Source: Hirundichthys speculiger (lineage: Eukaryota; Chordata; Actinopteri; Beloniformes; Exocoetidae). From it: a DNA stretch of 64,000 nt. The stretch is taken from NCBI GenBank assembly GCA_018398805.1, contig JAGFBZ010000363.1, positions 62,001 through 126,000 of the forward strand, in the 5' to 3' direction. How positions within the stretch are numbered: the stretch's first letter is position 1; the number at the start of each line of letters is the position of its first letter. The notes below the pieces were generated by a model. That model was not told the origin of the DNA. It searched no databases and was given only the letters and a program-made list of their open reading frames with translations. The translations under genes and the position numbers were made by a program. Positions 21,701 through 33,531 of this stretch are shown piece by piece.

Positions 21701-23575
21701 TGTTATAAAGTTATATGTTGCTCATCACACAGTACATGTCAGAGAGTATTTTGCTCATGCTAAGACCCAGTGCAATCAGATGTGTTTTTAAAAGAAAAAA
21801 TGTTTAAAAAGATAGGGTACTAACTTTATTATCCTAAAAAAAATATCAAAAACAAAAAAAAAAAATCTCTTTTTGACATTTTACTTGTACTACTTTTTTT
21901 TCTGCAGTAATGGCACATTTGCCAACTTGAGAAAAGCATGATCTTTTTTACTTTACGTGAGGACAACTTCTCTGCTGTTGCTACTGCACAAGAAGCAACA
22001 TCACACTCAAAACTCTGTCAGTCCCTGGAAAGTTACATTCTTCATCATATGTTCTTTTATCATAACAATTCATATCATGCTAACTGATTAGACAGAAAGC
22101 AGAAGCTTCAGGTGCAGCTAAGACAGTTTGAAACGGTTTGACGAGGAAGGTTTGGACAGCACCTTTATTTATTTATTCAATGATGTCAGATTTCGATGAA
22201 CGGCTGATCATAAAACCTGTCGCTGCAGTGTTCATTAATTTGACAGCTGCATTCCAGGCTTGAGCCATGTGGAAATCGATACATATTTATTGCTTAGGGG
22301 TCCAACTTACTGAAACTGCTGTGACAGAATATTTTGGAAAAGCACCACTGGTCTCATTCAGACCTGAAACCGACGTGTTGACTAGCAACCTGATAAATGG
22401 AAAGCTGTGCATGTTTGAAAGGGACTTCAGAAGATACCGCTGTCCAGTTGATACAGACTCTTTTCAGTCACCCTGAAGCCATGTGTGTCTTCTTTTACAC
22501 AGTAGGAGACTTTACATTATACTTTTGTGGATAAATGAAATTTCAGGCTGACAGGAAATGAACCAGTGAAAGGTTATTTTCTGCTTCTTTATGTATGAGG
22601 CTCATGTACAGAAATTAGTTTTTATATATTGGATTTATGCTGTTTATTTTATCACCCAGTGAAATTTCCGGGTTTAAGTGTTTTATATGATGTGATTCAG
22701 TTCAAACTGCTACTTGAACCTGTTTAATGACTTTAAAGGCCTCCCCTAAATGCTGCATGCAGACATCTGGCACAGTAATGTGACGCTCAGTTCATAGAGA
22801 GCAGCACACAATCCTTAACTCTACCATTTAGAAAAAGATTATATAAAGTATGAAGTGTGTTTGGTGTTTCGGAGTGAATAAATATTTCATACAGGGAAAT
22901 GGAAAAAAAAACCCTGCGGTGCAGCAAATATGAACAAGGTGAAGAAAACATTTTGAGCACTTTGAGAACTTTTACTGCAGTTCCAACATGGCCTTTGCAG
23001 TATTCCAGCTTTTGTTTTACCCTTGCAGTCATATTTTAAAAGCTAAGAGCACACACACACAACCTTAAGGTTTCCCTTTCTCTTATTGATGTTTCACTAG
23101 CTTTTGGCTGTATCTCAGTGTTGTTATTGCTGAACATGGACCTAACAGAGGTGTGCTCAGTTTGAGACTCCTTCTAAAACATGACAACCGTGCATGATAA
23201 ATTTGATTAGCAATCTATTCAACTTTTGTTAATGTTTATTCATATGGTGTCATCTTTCAAATCAAATATCTATAACCATCAAAATAATTATATTAAAAAT
23301 AATTGTATTAGCACAATGAATGTTGAAACAGAGTAGTTACTAATTACTATGCACTGGAATTAACTGATCAGTAGTGAAATATCCACAATAGTTAATAGTT
23401 GAGGCAGATTTGAACCACTCCAATCTGCCTGCAGGTCCAGAAGGGGTGTGGATGATACGATTAGCACCTGACCTCGTCACACGTAGAGTGATAGATCATT
23501 AGCTTCTTTTTAACGATTTTCTTTTTATTGATTTCAGCCTCATATTTTAGCATAAACACTTAAGACCAACCATAA
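21701..23575. other. No gene recognised
   Basis: AT-rich, unique-looking DNA with A and T runs near 21790-21900. The ORF at 22267-22476 shows no family motif or clear splice sites. Confidence 0.5.
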
Positions 23576-23579
23576 AATT

Positions 23580-24320
23580 GATCATAACCTTTTACGTTGG
23601 CTGTTGGATCTTTTTTAACTGAAAGGTTGCAGCATGTGAATGGCGGAGCACCCCAGGGTTGTGTTTTCTCACCACTTTTAATTGTCCTATATCTGAATGC
23701 TTACCAGAGCCATCATCCAGGACATTACATAATCAAGTTTGCTGATGAGTCTGTTATCTTGTCACTAGTGTTTCACGACAGTCCCAACCATGGTCCATGG
23801 TTCTGACAGAATTTTTGAATGGTGCAAATCTTTTTAAAAGTCAATGTGGCAAAAACCAAGGAAATGATTGCATATTTTAGGAAGAATCCTGTAGTCATCT
23901 CCACATTGGTTATGGATGATTAAAGTTGTCAGTCAGTAAAAATATTGAGTAACCTTAATCTGTAACAAGTTGAGCCTCAGACTGATGCTGTGTGCAAAAA
24001 AGTACAACAGCTTCTGTATTTTCATTGCCATAATTTTAAGTGGACAAAACCTTTATGAAAATGTTTTACTCCTGTTTTATAGAATCTGTGCTCACTTTTT
24101 CATTTGTCTGCTGGTATGGTATAATTAGTTAAACTTGCTCAAGTATGTGGCAATGTTGCAGGTATAACATTAAATAATTTGAATGACCTGTACAGGATCA
24201 GAACCTTGACAAAAGCCTGTTCTATTGGGGCTGATCCAAGCCATCTGCTTTTTAGAGAGTTTGTGTTGCTTCCTTCCGGCTGCAGATGCTCATGGCATTG
24301 TTTCTGAGTCCATAGAAGCT
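23580..24320 (+). mobile_element. LINE reverse transcriptase fragment, degenerate
   Basis: The open piece 23597-23806 carries RT motif B (NGGAPQGCVFSPLLIVLYLN) and motif C altered to FADESVI, so the second catalytic Asp is Glu. Downstream are remnants of an LN-KTKEMI-YFRKN block (23840-23885) and of a C-terminal DPSHLLFREFVLLPSG-like block (24230-24290). Truncated at both ends, in multiple frames and inactive. It belongs to the CR1/L2/Rex1 group by motif spacing. Confidence 0.78.
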
Positions 24321-25635
24321 TTTCACTTAGTCGCTTTGAATGAACACTTCTACAATTACCATAATGTAAAACCTAATTTTTCAGTAAGCAACAAGTTGAC
24401 ATCATATAGAATTATAAATTGTTTCATTATAAATTAGTATTGATGCTGATGATGCAGAAAGGTGAGCTGTACTTTGATGTCGGTGTTTGAAGAGAAGCCA
24501 CTTTAAATGTCTAAATATACATTAGGAGTTCGATGTATTTTCTTTTCTTTTCTGTAAAATATGAGAAAAAAATGGAAGGAAAAGATAAATGTCCAAGGGT
24601 ATTAAGGTACAAACAATCCAGAGATATCCTCACCACTGTATGATCAGCATGTTACTGAATGATACATTTTAGTCACGTTTAACATTCTCACAGGGATGGA
24701 TAGATTTTATATTTTGCTATAGTTTAAGTTTTCCTCTTGTTACTGGATGACTGCAAAACATGAGGAATATGGAATAAATTATTCTTCTGTGGTCATTCAG
24801 TAAAGTACTCTTCTGCAGTGTTCTTTGTTTCATCTTCTATTGAGAACTACAAATTACTCTGCTCACGGTCTAAAAAAACTTTGTGACACATTGAGACATA
24901 CTCGTTCAGTGAATCGGTCACGCTTACAAGCAGTTAAAACCTCTGGTCCTGCACGTCAAACCTGTCACAGGAAAAAAACTAATACCCACTGATGACTGGA
25001 GGCCTGGACTCTTTCATCCTTTACATTTAACATCACAGGGCTCCTTTTCCTCTACTGGATTTTCGTGAAGCTTGTGTAACATGTTTTGAGGCTAAGGATC
25101 TAAGGATTTATGGTATTTTACAGCAGTATCTTCACAGTTTTATATTTTCAAAGGTCTTAAGGGCAATAGCCAGCAGAACAAAGCAGTACCAAAACAATTT
25201 CATTCCCACTTTGGCTCTTTGATAATTATGGGCTCTGTTACAGGAGAGACTTGGCAGGTTAAGGGAAGCATAAAACAATTTCTGATCTACTTCCTAATTA
25301 TAGAAGGTTACAACAGTTAGCAATGTTAATCAAAATATGCTAATATGCAAAAGATTTTGCTATTGTAGTCAACCGCTCTGACAGTCAAACCATTAAAATG
25401 TGATTCATCTGTGTTTTAGAAGGAGGGGAACTGGACTTGCCACTTGTGCAGTGAGGAACTATAATCTTGAATGACGGTGGGAAGGCGTATTTCTTATTAT
25501 TATTATTAAGATAAACATTTGAAAACACATGCCAACCCTTTTGTTTAAAAAAAAAAAAAAAGGTAAAAATAACACTTTGTTTAATCTGAAATCGGACAGA
25601 GCATCAGTATGATTCACGGTGAGTTGAAATCAGAC
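24321..25635. other. No gene recognised
   Basis: AT-rich DNA with an ATT/TTA microsatellite at about 25492-25508 and an A run at 25549-25561. No coding signal. Confidence 0.5.
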
Positions 25636-27076
25636 TAAAGTTAGAATCAAAATCAGAATCACTTTATTGCTAGGTACGATTTTACACATACGAGGAATTT
25701 GTTGTGGCGATGATGGTGCATGTAATTAAGGGAAAAAATATAACAATGTAAACTAAAAATATTGCAATATAAATATCTATACACAAGCTGTTTTTTGCAT
25801 TTAGGGCACAGTGACCAAGAGTGATGTGCCATGAAAATGTGCAAATGAACAGGTAGTGCGGACTGAGCGTTAGTGTGACACATAGTGTTCTGAGTTCTGT
25901 CAATGTGACAGCAGTGTCAGAGTCAGAGGTGGAGAGTGAGGGGTGTCGGGGGGTTATGGGTCTTATTGATAAGGCTGACAGCAGACGGGAAAAAACTGTT
26001 CTTGTGGCGTGAGGTTTTGGTCTTGATGGTCCGCAGCCTCCTGCCAGAGGGGAGTTACTCAAAGAGTTGGTGTCCGGGGTTAGGAGTGATCAGCCACAAT
26101 CTTTCCTGCACGCCTCAGGGTCCTGGAGGAGAACAGGTCCTGAAGAGATGGGAGATTGCAGCCAATCACCTTCTCAGCTGACTGAATGACACGCTGCGGC
26201 CTGCTCTTATCCTTGGCGGTGGCAGCAGCGTACCAGATGGTGATGGAGGAGGTGAGCCATCAATGATGGCTGTGTAGAAGTGCACCATCATTGTCTTCGG
26301 CAGACTGAATTTCTGCAGCTGCCTCAGGAAGTACATCCTCTGCTGTGCTTTCTTGATGAGGGAGCTGATGTTCAGCTCCCACTTAAGGTCCTGGGAGATG
26401 ACGGTTCCCAGGAAGCGGAAAGACTCCACAGTGTCAATAGTGGAGTCACAGAGGGTGATGGGGCGGCAGGTGGGGCTGAGTTCTTCCTTTAGTCCACAAC
26501 CATCTCCACTGTCTTTAGAGCGTTGAGCTCAAGGCTGTTCTGGCTGCACCAGGTCACCAGGTGGTCAACCTCCCACCTGTAGGCGGACTCATCCCCATCA
26601 GAGATGAGTCCGATGAGGGTGGTGTCATCCGCAAACTTCAGGAGTTTGACGGACTGGTGACTGGAGGTGCAGCTGTTTGTGTACAGGGAGAAGAGCAGAG
26701 GAGAAAGAACACAGCCCTGGGGGGATCCAGTGCTGATGGTCCGTGAGTTCGAGATGTGTTTTCCCAGCTTCACATACTGTTTCCTGTCAGACAGGAAGTC
26801 TGTGATCCACCTGCAGGTGGAGTCTGGCACGCTCAGCTGGGAGAGCTTCTCCTGTAGCAGAGTAGGGATGATGGTGTTAAAAGCAGAGCTGAAATCCACA
26901 AACAGGGTCATGGCGTAGGTTCCTGAGGAGTCCAGGTGCTGGAGGATGAAGTGGAGGGCCGAGTTGACAGCGTCGTCTACAGACCTGTTGGCTCCGTAGG
27001 CGAACTGCAGGGGGTCCAGGAGAGGGTCAGTGATCGGCTTTGAGGTGTGAGAGTACAAGGCGCTCAAAGGTCTTCA
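25636..27076 (-). mobile_element. Rex1-like LINE, 5'-truncated, largest RT in window
   Basis: Minus-strand element from near 27076 (METFERLVL-like start of the RT segment) to a 3' tail at 25636, whose inverse, GATTCTGATTTTGATTCT, is typical for this LINE group. RT motifs A, B and C are all readable. After the catalytic core come KKAQQRMYFLRQLQKFSLP, then SAEKVIGCNLPSLQDLFSSR and TLRRAGKIVAD, then a 3' UTR of about 300 bp. Disruptions are a stop and frameshift near 26489-26430 and a small deletion near 26235. The 5' end is folded back (see 27038-27185). Confidence 0.88.
26489..27067 (-). pseudogene. Rex1-like reverse transcriptase core (fragment)
   Basis: 192 codons open. Domain order: LDPLQFAYGANRSVDDAVN (residues ~18-36, fingers), LFVDFSSAFNTI (~54-65, motif A with the first catalytic Asp), STGSPQGCVLSPLLF (~113-127, motif B), and LLKFADDTTLIGLI (~142-155, motif C with both Asp of the FADD box). 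All three catalytic Asp positions are intact. The endonuclease domain and the 5' half are missing, and the frame stops after EMVVD with the thumb domain in another frame, so it cannot produce a complete protein. This would be a target-primed reverse transcriptase acting in the nucleus. Confidence 0.85.
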
Positions 27077-27105
27077 TGAGCGCCTTGTACTCTCACACCT
27101 CAAAG
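27038..27105. repeat. Perfect foldback, 29-bp arms
   Basis: 27038-27066 and 27077-27105 are exact inverse copies across a 10-nt spacer. Both arms are the same stretch of Rex1-like coding DNA (LVLSHLK region), once in each orientation. This marks the junction between the LINE body and its inverted 5' piece. Confidence 0.93.
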
Positions 27106-27185
27106 GTGTGGATCACAGACTTCCTGTCTGGTGTCCGGTGAGGACAGACTCAATGATGGCTGTGTAGAACTGCACCATTATGCAG
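27077..27185 (+). mobile_element. Inverted / rearranged 5' piece of the Rex1-like LINE
   Basis: On the plus strand this holds the LINE sequence for LVLSHLK again, then GTGGATCACAGACTTCCTGT (the WITDFLSD region, which lies ~90 codons downstream in the normal order). It ends with CAATGATGGCTGTGTAGAAC in minus orientation (the FYTAII region). It is a scrambled mosaic of the same element, most simply produced by twin priming with template jumps during insertion. Confidence 0.7.
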
Positions 27186-28590
27186 TTATCCATTATTTAT
27201 GTGTGATTAAAAATGATGTTGTCAGTGCTTAACAGATTTGTATCTCGTGACATTATTTAGCCATCACATTCTGCCCATTTCTTATTAACTTGTGGCCATG
27301 CAGTCATTGATTTTGTGACTGTACACAATATTTTCCCCACCAATGTCACCATGGGCTGCAAAGAAATGACTCATAAAAGTATGTACATTTCGTACCTTCT
27401 ATCTTGGCTGTGACATAAGTACGAACAGTTTCCTACAGTATCTATACATAAAAATAACAGTGAATCTTTGTTTTAACCATCAACTATTGTTTTTCTCCCG
27501 TATCCATGTCCCTGAATTCCCTTTTCAGCATCCTCCTGTGCAAACACAACTCATTTGTCTGTGAGTGGCTCATTCTGTTAAGGATGTGTGTTGTTAGGCG
27601 GGGACGCCGGGGTCTTGTTTCACAGCTGAATAAGCCTCGCAGCATGGGATCCAAACCTTGATTAAAAAGTAAAAGGAAAACACCCTGTGGAAATCTTACA
27701 AATGATGAATAGCTGAAGACAGAGGGAGTTAATAGCATTTAAGTGGATGCAATGCCAAGAAGCCTGTGAGGGACAGCATAAATGACTTGAATGGCCAGCA
27801 GAACGCAATTGTTAAAAAAAGATGCACCCCCTTTTAATTACATTGCATAGTTTTGATAAGTAGCAGATGTTATGCTTACAGCATTTGTTTTTCTCAATAT
27901 TTTTTCCTCAATGGACTGTGCAGTAATTTTCTTTGTTATGCAAATATTTTCCCCTACAATTTTATTCTCACTTCAGTGCATTTGGACACTTTTTCTGCTT
28001 CAGGTGAGAGGTGGAAAAGCTTTTTTAAGAATCACCTTAAATCTCTTTCATATCTTCAACTTGGCTCAGCGTCTCTGAAAGTGGTGGGCTTTACTCTCAT
28101 CAAAAGACTCCTTCCTTTCCTACGTCTTTCATGAGGAGTGCTGGAACTTTATGTTTTTTTTTTGCCTGAAAAGAACAAGAAACATCAACACTCTCACTGA
28201 TTTGAATGCAGTACTTCCCAGAGTTGATGGTTTGAGTAAGTGGAATACAAAATGTGAAAGATTTCAATTTGGACATGATAAAACACATGGCATGCTCTGC
28301 TTTTTGCTCAGACATCATAATGAGACTCTTGGTTTTAAAATCTGACTTTTCAGTTAGATTGGTCTGCATGATGTCAGCATGAGGTTGACCACATGCCAGT
28401 CAAGATTTGTCTCTAACTAGCACCATGGTCAACCGTAAGGGTGTGTCCGTTAGTGTATGTGACACCAGGACATCCTGGGTTGTAGTTTGATGATTGATTT
28501 TATAGTTGTCACCAGGTTCACCAGGTTCTGAACACCGCTGTCATCTGATCACTACCTGGTGGTAAGTTGATTTTAAAATCAACAGCATTT
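27186..28590. other. No gene recognised
   Basis: Mixed unique-looking DNA. A GC-richer patch near 27540-27660 looks unlike the surrounding repeats but has no clear coding frame. Confidence 0.45.
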
Positions 28591-28599
28591 GTGATGGTT

Positions 28600-30225
28600 G
28601 GATTCAATTACTGGGTCAGGTAACTGGATTCTACAGGAGGAGTCCCATAGGTGCCATCAAAAATCACCAATTTGGTTTCAATCTCATTAAAATTTTAAAA
28701 ACTTTAAAGCTTTCCAGGTCTTCCAGCCTTTATGTAATTTCTACACTTGACTGCCCACGTGATCACTGAGGCACATACATTTGGCTGTCATCTGCATAAG
28801 ACTGGAATGAATTGTGATGGTTTTGAAGGATGGAACCAAATGGCAAATAAAGAGGAAAAAAGAATAGAGTCAAAACCTGTGCCCTGTGGAAAATTAGGGG
28901 TGCAGAAAGCTTGATCCCTCAGGTAGGACCTGAACCATTCAAGTGCTGTGCCTCTGATGCCCACCCACATGATTCACAATTTCATGGCAGCAAAAGCAGC
29001 AGTTAAATCTGAAAGCACAAGAATAACACAGCCACAAGAGTCGGTAGCTAAAAGTATATAATTAAAAACTCTTAAATGAGCCGATTCAGTGATATGCAGT
29101 GTTTTGAAACCAGATCGAAAAACCTAAAAGTATTGTGCTTTTTCAAAAGGGTAGTTAGTTCACAGTAAACTTTTTTCACAAAGATCTTTGATACATACAC
29201 AATATAGCTTTAAGATAGACTTGAAATTGGCAATGACTGTAGGGTCCAGACCTGGTTTTTAATCAGAGGCTGAACTACTGCATGTTTAAAGATTTTATGA
29301 ACAGCATCTGAAGCACAGATGACCCTAGAATGGGAAATGCCTCTTTAAAAAAAATCAAGGTGTTAAAGATCATCTGGAGAACCTGAGGGCTTAAGATGAC
29401 CAACAATTTCAAGTAAAAAGGATTTAGACTCAGGCTTCATCAGGGTTAAAAACAGCAGAGCGGGGTGTAGAGAACTGAGGGGTCATAAGAAGAAGGTGGG
29501 ATTAAAGTCCTGGTGGAAATTACTTTTTAAATAGAAACATTTAAGAAGGTTTTCACAGACAGCAGGGGAAGGTTCAATTCAAACAATCTGTGGGGCTTTG
29601 AGATCAAAAGCAATAGTCTTAAACATCATATGAGGCTTGTGACAGTTTGAGACAATAGCAACTTAGAAATATTTTGTTTTAGCATCTGCAACAGTTGTCT
29701 GATTCTGATGCCAGCAGTCCTTCAATATTTAAAAAGATGCCTGCAGTTTGTCATTTTTCCATTTGTGTTCAGCACAATGACGCTCACGTCTGACTGCACA
29801 GGTGGCTTCACTCAGTCAAGGCTCAGGTTTTATTTTAGACTGCCTGACTTTTAATGGAGCCACTGCATGTAAAGCAGCATGGCAGGTGGAGTGAAACTGT
29901 ATGCTAAGATCCTCAGTATTATTACAAACAGAACCAGGGTATGGGCAGGAGGAACATCAAATATGACAGGTATAAGACCAGAAAACACTGCATCACAAAC
30001 CACTAAGTTTACACTGCAAGTTCAGGATGTTTATGATACAGTTACACCATAGATAGAATAAGATCAAGTGTATGTCCACGTTCATGTGTGGGACCAGTAA
30101 TGGACGCACAAGATTAAAAGAGTCACCAAGGTTTAAAAAGTCTCTTGCCATTGGTTAAACAGGGCTGCAGAGCTCATCATAATACAGCATGGATTTAATT
30201 AAAACGATTACAGATGCATTTACAT
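28600..30225 (-). mobile_element. L2-like LINE, endonuclease end to RT, degenerate
   Basis: Read on the minus strand, 30130-30065 gives TGPTHERGHTLDLILS, the conserved end of the L2 apurinic-like endonuclease domain. A decayed linker follows. 29040-28990 gives VILVLSDLTAAF (RT motif A), 28970-28880 gives VGIRGTALEWFRSYLRDQAF, and 28830-28770 covers the VPQG and YADDTQ regions in broken form. No frame is longer than about 60 codons. An L2-like element continuing to the 3' tail lies at 34950-37300; this copy lacks a recognisable tail. Confidence 0.75.
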
Positions 30226-31665
30226 GTATAAAGTTATTTGATTAATGCTGTAATTGGTGCACATAAAGCACATAAAATTTGCAAGACCACTGAATGTTAT
30301 TTGAACCAAAAAGGTTTTAAAATGTATTTCCATTTACATGCTTCACCTTCTCAGATAGAAAAAAAAAATCCCTCTACACCTCTTGGACTCCTTGTGCACC
30401 AGAGAAAAGACATGTTTTTCCACACAACACCTTTTACTTCTGTTTTTTGGCACAAGCTCAACACCTCTGATCGATTTTGCTGCTCCACTTGTCTGTATAA
30501 TAGGGGGATCATACCACTGGCAAACTGTCACTAAAATTTAATATGGAGCATTGCTCCAATGCATCTGTCTTAATCTGCGAGAGCCTCTTTTGCATTTAGC
30601 TGGAACAAGATGACAAATGAGCTCATGGGCTCAGACAGACACACAGACGAATGGAAAGAAAGTCAAGAACGGAAATAATGTAGACAGGTGGACAGAAAGG
30701 CATGCGGCAGAGAAACTGAATCAAATACAAATAAATGTATCTATGCAAAACATTCAGTCATCCAACATTACCTGCTGCTGCAGAAAAAACCCTTCCCTAT
30801 ATGTTTACTTGTCATCTAGTTACGGTCTGAGATGTTTACAAAAGGTGTTTGTGAATAAAAGCACTAGTGTGATATTGAGCAGCCTCTTTTTAGTGCATTT
30901 ATCAAACTGACTCATTTGACTTCTGCATCCATTCTTTTTCATTATTTGTCTCACTCTGTCAATAAAAGTCGCACTGTTTTCCAGCCAGCGCACCTGCTGA
31001 GAGAAGCATTTTCAGTTTTATCAGCGGATATAGAGGCACACAGCCCCCCTCCTCCATGACCAACTTCACCTTCTCCATCTTGTTCTCTCTGCCCTGAGTT
31101 ACACACAGGTGTGTGTGCTAGGGAAGGACAGGAAGCATCCTGATCAGAATAAAAGCTGGGTCTGCTTTAGAAGCAGCACAATTAGTGATACAAGCCCAGC
31201 TGCAAACAACAGGTTAGCCCTGTAGAGACATTAAAATTCTGACTGGGACTGTGTGAATATAGGAAACCATATTAAAAAATGGAAATCAAGGAAGTCAGAT
31301 GGAAAAACCCTCCAGCTTCACCTGTCAAAACAATTTCACTTAACAGTCACCATTTAAACTCAATGCAAACGAAGGATATGATGTTTTAGGTGCTACAGTT
31401 TCCAAAAAAGCTGGGTTGTTGGTATTTACCTGAATACATGCAGTTTCACAGCCTTTTATTTTTCCTTTGTGGAATCTTATTGAATATATCAAACTAAAAA
31501 TAAATGTGTATTTTTCAAAAATAAAGTTCTTCCTCTTATTGTTCTTTTTCTTCTATTGGTTCTCAGCCTTACCAGTGTGGCAACTGCAGGACTCCTAAAT
31601 ATCAGGCTTTTAAACCCCTCCTCAGAAACCTGTGGGTGCTGCTGGAGGGTTTGTCTTGTTATATT
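30226..31665. other. No gene recognised
   Basis: Unique-looking DNA. The block near 31000-31140 is moderately GC-rich and may be conserved, but no firm coding signal is visible. Confidence 0.45.
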
Positions 31666-31667
31666 TA

Positions 31668-31745
31668 AACCAATCAATCAATCATTCAACCTTAATTTAT
31701 ATAGCATTTTCCATCAGCCAGTGCCAAACCAAAGTGCTTTATGCA
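31668..31745 (-). mobile_element. L2-type 3' end
   Basis: AACCAATCAATCAATCATTC on the plus strand is the inverse of an (ATTG)n tail, followed by TTTATATAGCATTTTCCATC and CCAAAGTGCTTTA. This is the canonical fish L2-like terminus. Only the last ~75 bp are present. Confidence 0.72.
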
Positions 31746-32120
31746 CTCTGTGGATAACTTGAATCAAACTGGGCAGCAAGTTTTATTCTAACCTTTTGTC
31801 TTCCAAACCCAAATATTTCAGTCTTGTCATTACATATTTACATATTGCTTTTCTTTACATAGTCTTGTTTTGCAACATTTCCGTCTTTTCTACCTCAGTA
31901 GTTCCTACAGCTCTGAACGTCATCCTTGTTCTTGATAAGCAGCAGTAGTACATTTCCCTTTCATTCCTCTGTTATTGAACAACTTCAGGTTAAATACTGC
32001 ACTCCCTTCTCTCCTGGACGCTTCCATTCTTCCATCAGTCATCAGGACCAGCTGTCTTTCCATTCATATTCCTCTTTAAAGCTGCTCTTACTTGACCTTA
32101 CTAATCTTTGGCACTTTTTT
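31746..32120. other. No gene recognised
   Basis: Unique-looking spacer up to the hAT target site. Confidence 0.45.
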
Positions 32121-32396
32121 GTCTAAAATAGGGTTTCTCAACAGGGGTGGTACCGCCCCCCAGGGGGCGTTCTGAACCTTCAGAGGGGCGCTGGAAAGTC
32201 AGGGCTGAGAGGAGGGTGCTTAGACACAAATGAGGGGCAGCACGCCTTGAGAACTCTATTTTAAACTTCCATGGTTTCTCAAGGTTTATTTTATAGTTCA
32301 AATGTACTCAAGTTTCAATAAAATGTTGTGCTCAGATTTTCTTTCAATAAATAAAGCTGTTGTCTGAGACCAAAACCCCAAGTCTGCTGCTTCCTT

Positions 32397-32831
32397 CACT
32401 GCAAATTATTTGGTTCTTACCAAGAAAGAAAAACTTAAATTTAGAAGCGTTAGATATTTTTTCTTGTTTTAATAATTACTTTCTTATTTTAAGTCTCAGT
32501 ATAATCTTATATCAAGTAAAATTTTACTTTTTTGTCTCAAACAGGCAGGGAATCCTAAAATGAGACAATTAACACTTGAAATAAGATGTTTTACGTTTTT
32601 TCCTCCTCCTCATCTCCTCTCCTCATCAAAATGAATCTTGTTTTAAGATTCAATAACAAATTATACCTTTCTTAGATCTAGAAACAAGTGTTCTCTACAA
32701 GCTTAATTTAAGAAATCGTACCAAGTGAAATTATCTTGCTGCACGGACAGATTTTTTCACTCGTTTTGAGTACCTTTTTCCTTAGTTGTAGTGTTTTTAT
32801 CTTGTTTGAAGACCACCTTTTTTTTGCAGTG
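32397..32831. mobile_element. MITE with CACTGCAAA ends, nested in hAT
   Basis: Inverted ends CACTGCAAA (32397-32405) and TTTGCAGTG (32823-32831) bound AT-rich DNA with repeated CTTATTTTAAGT-like words. This build is common among short non-autonomous DNA transposons in fish. I see no matching target duplication, so the family is uncertain. Confidence 0.6.
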
Positions 32832-33046
32832 TTGACCCAGTAAAATCTCCTTTTCTCTCTGCGTCACAACCAGACGAGCCGAGCGTGATCAGTCGCCATA
32901 GTAACGCCCATAAACACACAGCAGCGGAGAAACTCCTTCCCAACACATTCATTCAACAACCAGTGAAAACATACACTGATTAATCACGTTTAATCAGAAA
33001 TATTTACAGTACAATCAAAAATGGCCTATAGCTGGGGCTCCATCAG

Positions 33047-33080
33047 TGGAGCCACTGATGGAGCTCCATCAGTGGCTCCA
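33047..33080. repeat. Perfect 34-bp palindrome
   Basis: The arms TGGAGCCACTGATGGAG and CTCCATCAGTGGCTCCA are exact inverses with no spacer. An additional GGCTCCATCAGTGGA lies immediately upstream (33036-33050). It sits in the hAT element just before the transposase remnant. Confidence 0.93.
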
Positions 33081-33310
33081 TTCAATATCTGCCGATCATA
33101 TATGGTCGACAGAAACCGGGGATTCGCCACCTTATTAAAGCAGTGCGTTCCCCAGGTTCTGACAGTACACTGCATTTTGCACCATCACAACTTGGTGGCT
33201 AAAAAAAAATGTCCCCATCACTCAATGAGTCCCTGAATGTGGCACTCAAGGCCATTAACAAAATAAAGGCCCAGGCGCTCAATGATCGGCTCTTCAGACA
33301 GCTGTGAGGG
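33081..33310 (+). pseudogene. hAT transposase remnant
   Basis: An open segment gives RNRGFATLLKQCVPQVLTVH followed by CILHHHNLVAKK. After a frameshift near 33185-33230 it continues as ALKAINKIKAQALNDRLFRQ. The VHC-IH-LV-K and N-IK-ALN-RLF blocks are typical of hAT transposases related to vertebrate ZBED/SCAN-type domesticated proteins. Zinc-finger, catalytic and dimerisation parts are missing, and a stop follows RQL. It would have bound transposon ends in the nucleus; it is inactive here. Confidence 0.7.
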
Positions 33311-33531
33311 TAAAATGATGACATCAGTCATTGTCGACAATTAAATCATTTTCTGCAGTCGGCAAAGGTGGGTTTCAATTATATTATTATAAAGGCCTGT
33401 TCACACACAAATAAATGTGTAGCTAATTATAACATTTTTATAGTAGCCTAGAGGTCAGATAAGCGTTAAGAGCATCATGGTGGCCCAGGGGGGCGTTTGT
33501 TCAAAAAAGGTTGAGAACCCCTGGTCTAAAG

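Larger units (their letters stand above)
32129..33523 (+). mobile_element. hAT transposon, internally decayed, 8-bp target duplication
   Basis: The right end on the plus strand reads AAAAGGTTGAGAACCCCTG; the left is its diverged inverse, TAGGGTTTCTCAAC. Subterminal GGGGGCG words occur on both sides. The flanks are GTCTAAAA (32121-32128) and GTCTAAAG (33524-33531), 7 of 8 matching, as for hAT. A transposase remnant lies near the right end. A 435-bp MITE is inserted in the left part (32397-32831). At about 1.4 kb it is far shorter than a full hAT element, so most of the transposase is gone. Confidence 0.85.

Noticed and set aside
26489..27067. Host gene encoding a reverse-transcriptase-like protein
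   Set aside because: The frame is a truncated Rex1-like LINE with a 3' UTR and tail downstream, a frameshift, and an inverted 5' end.
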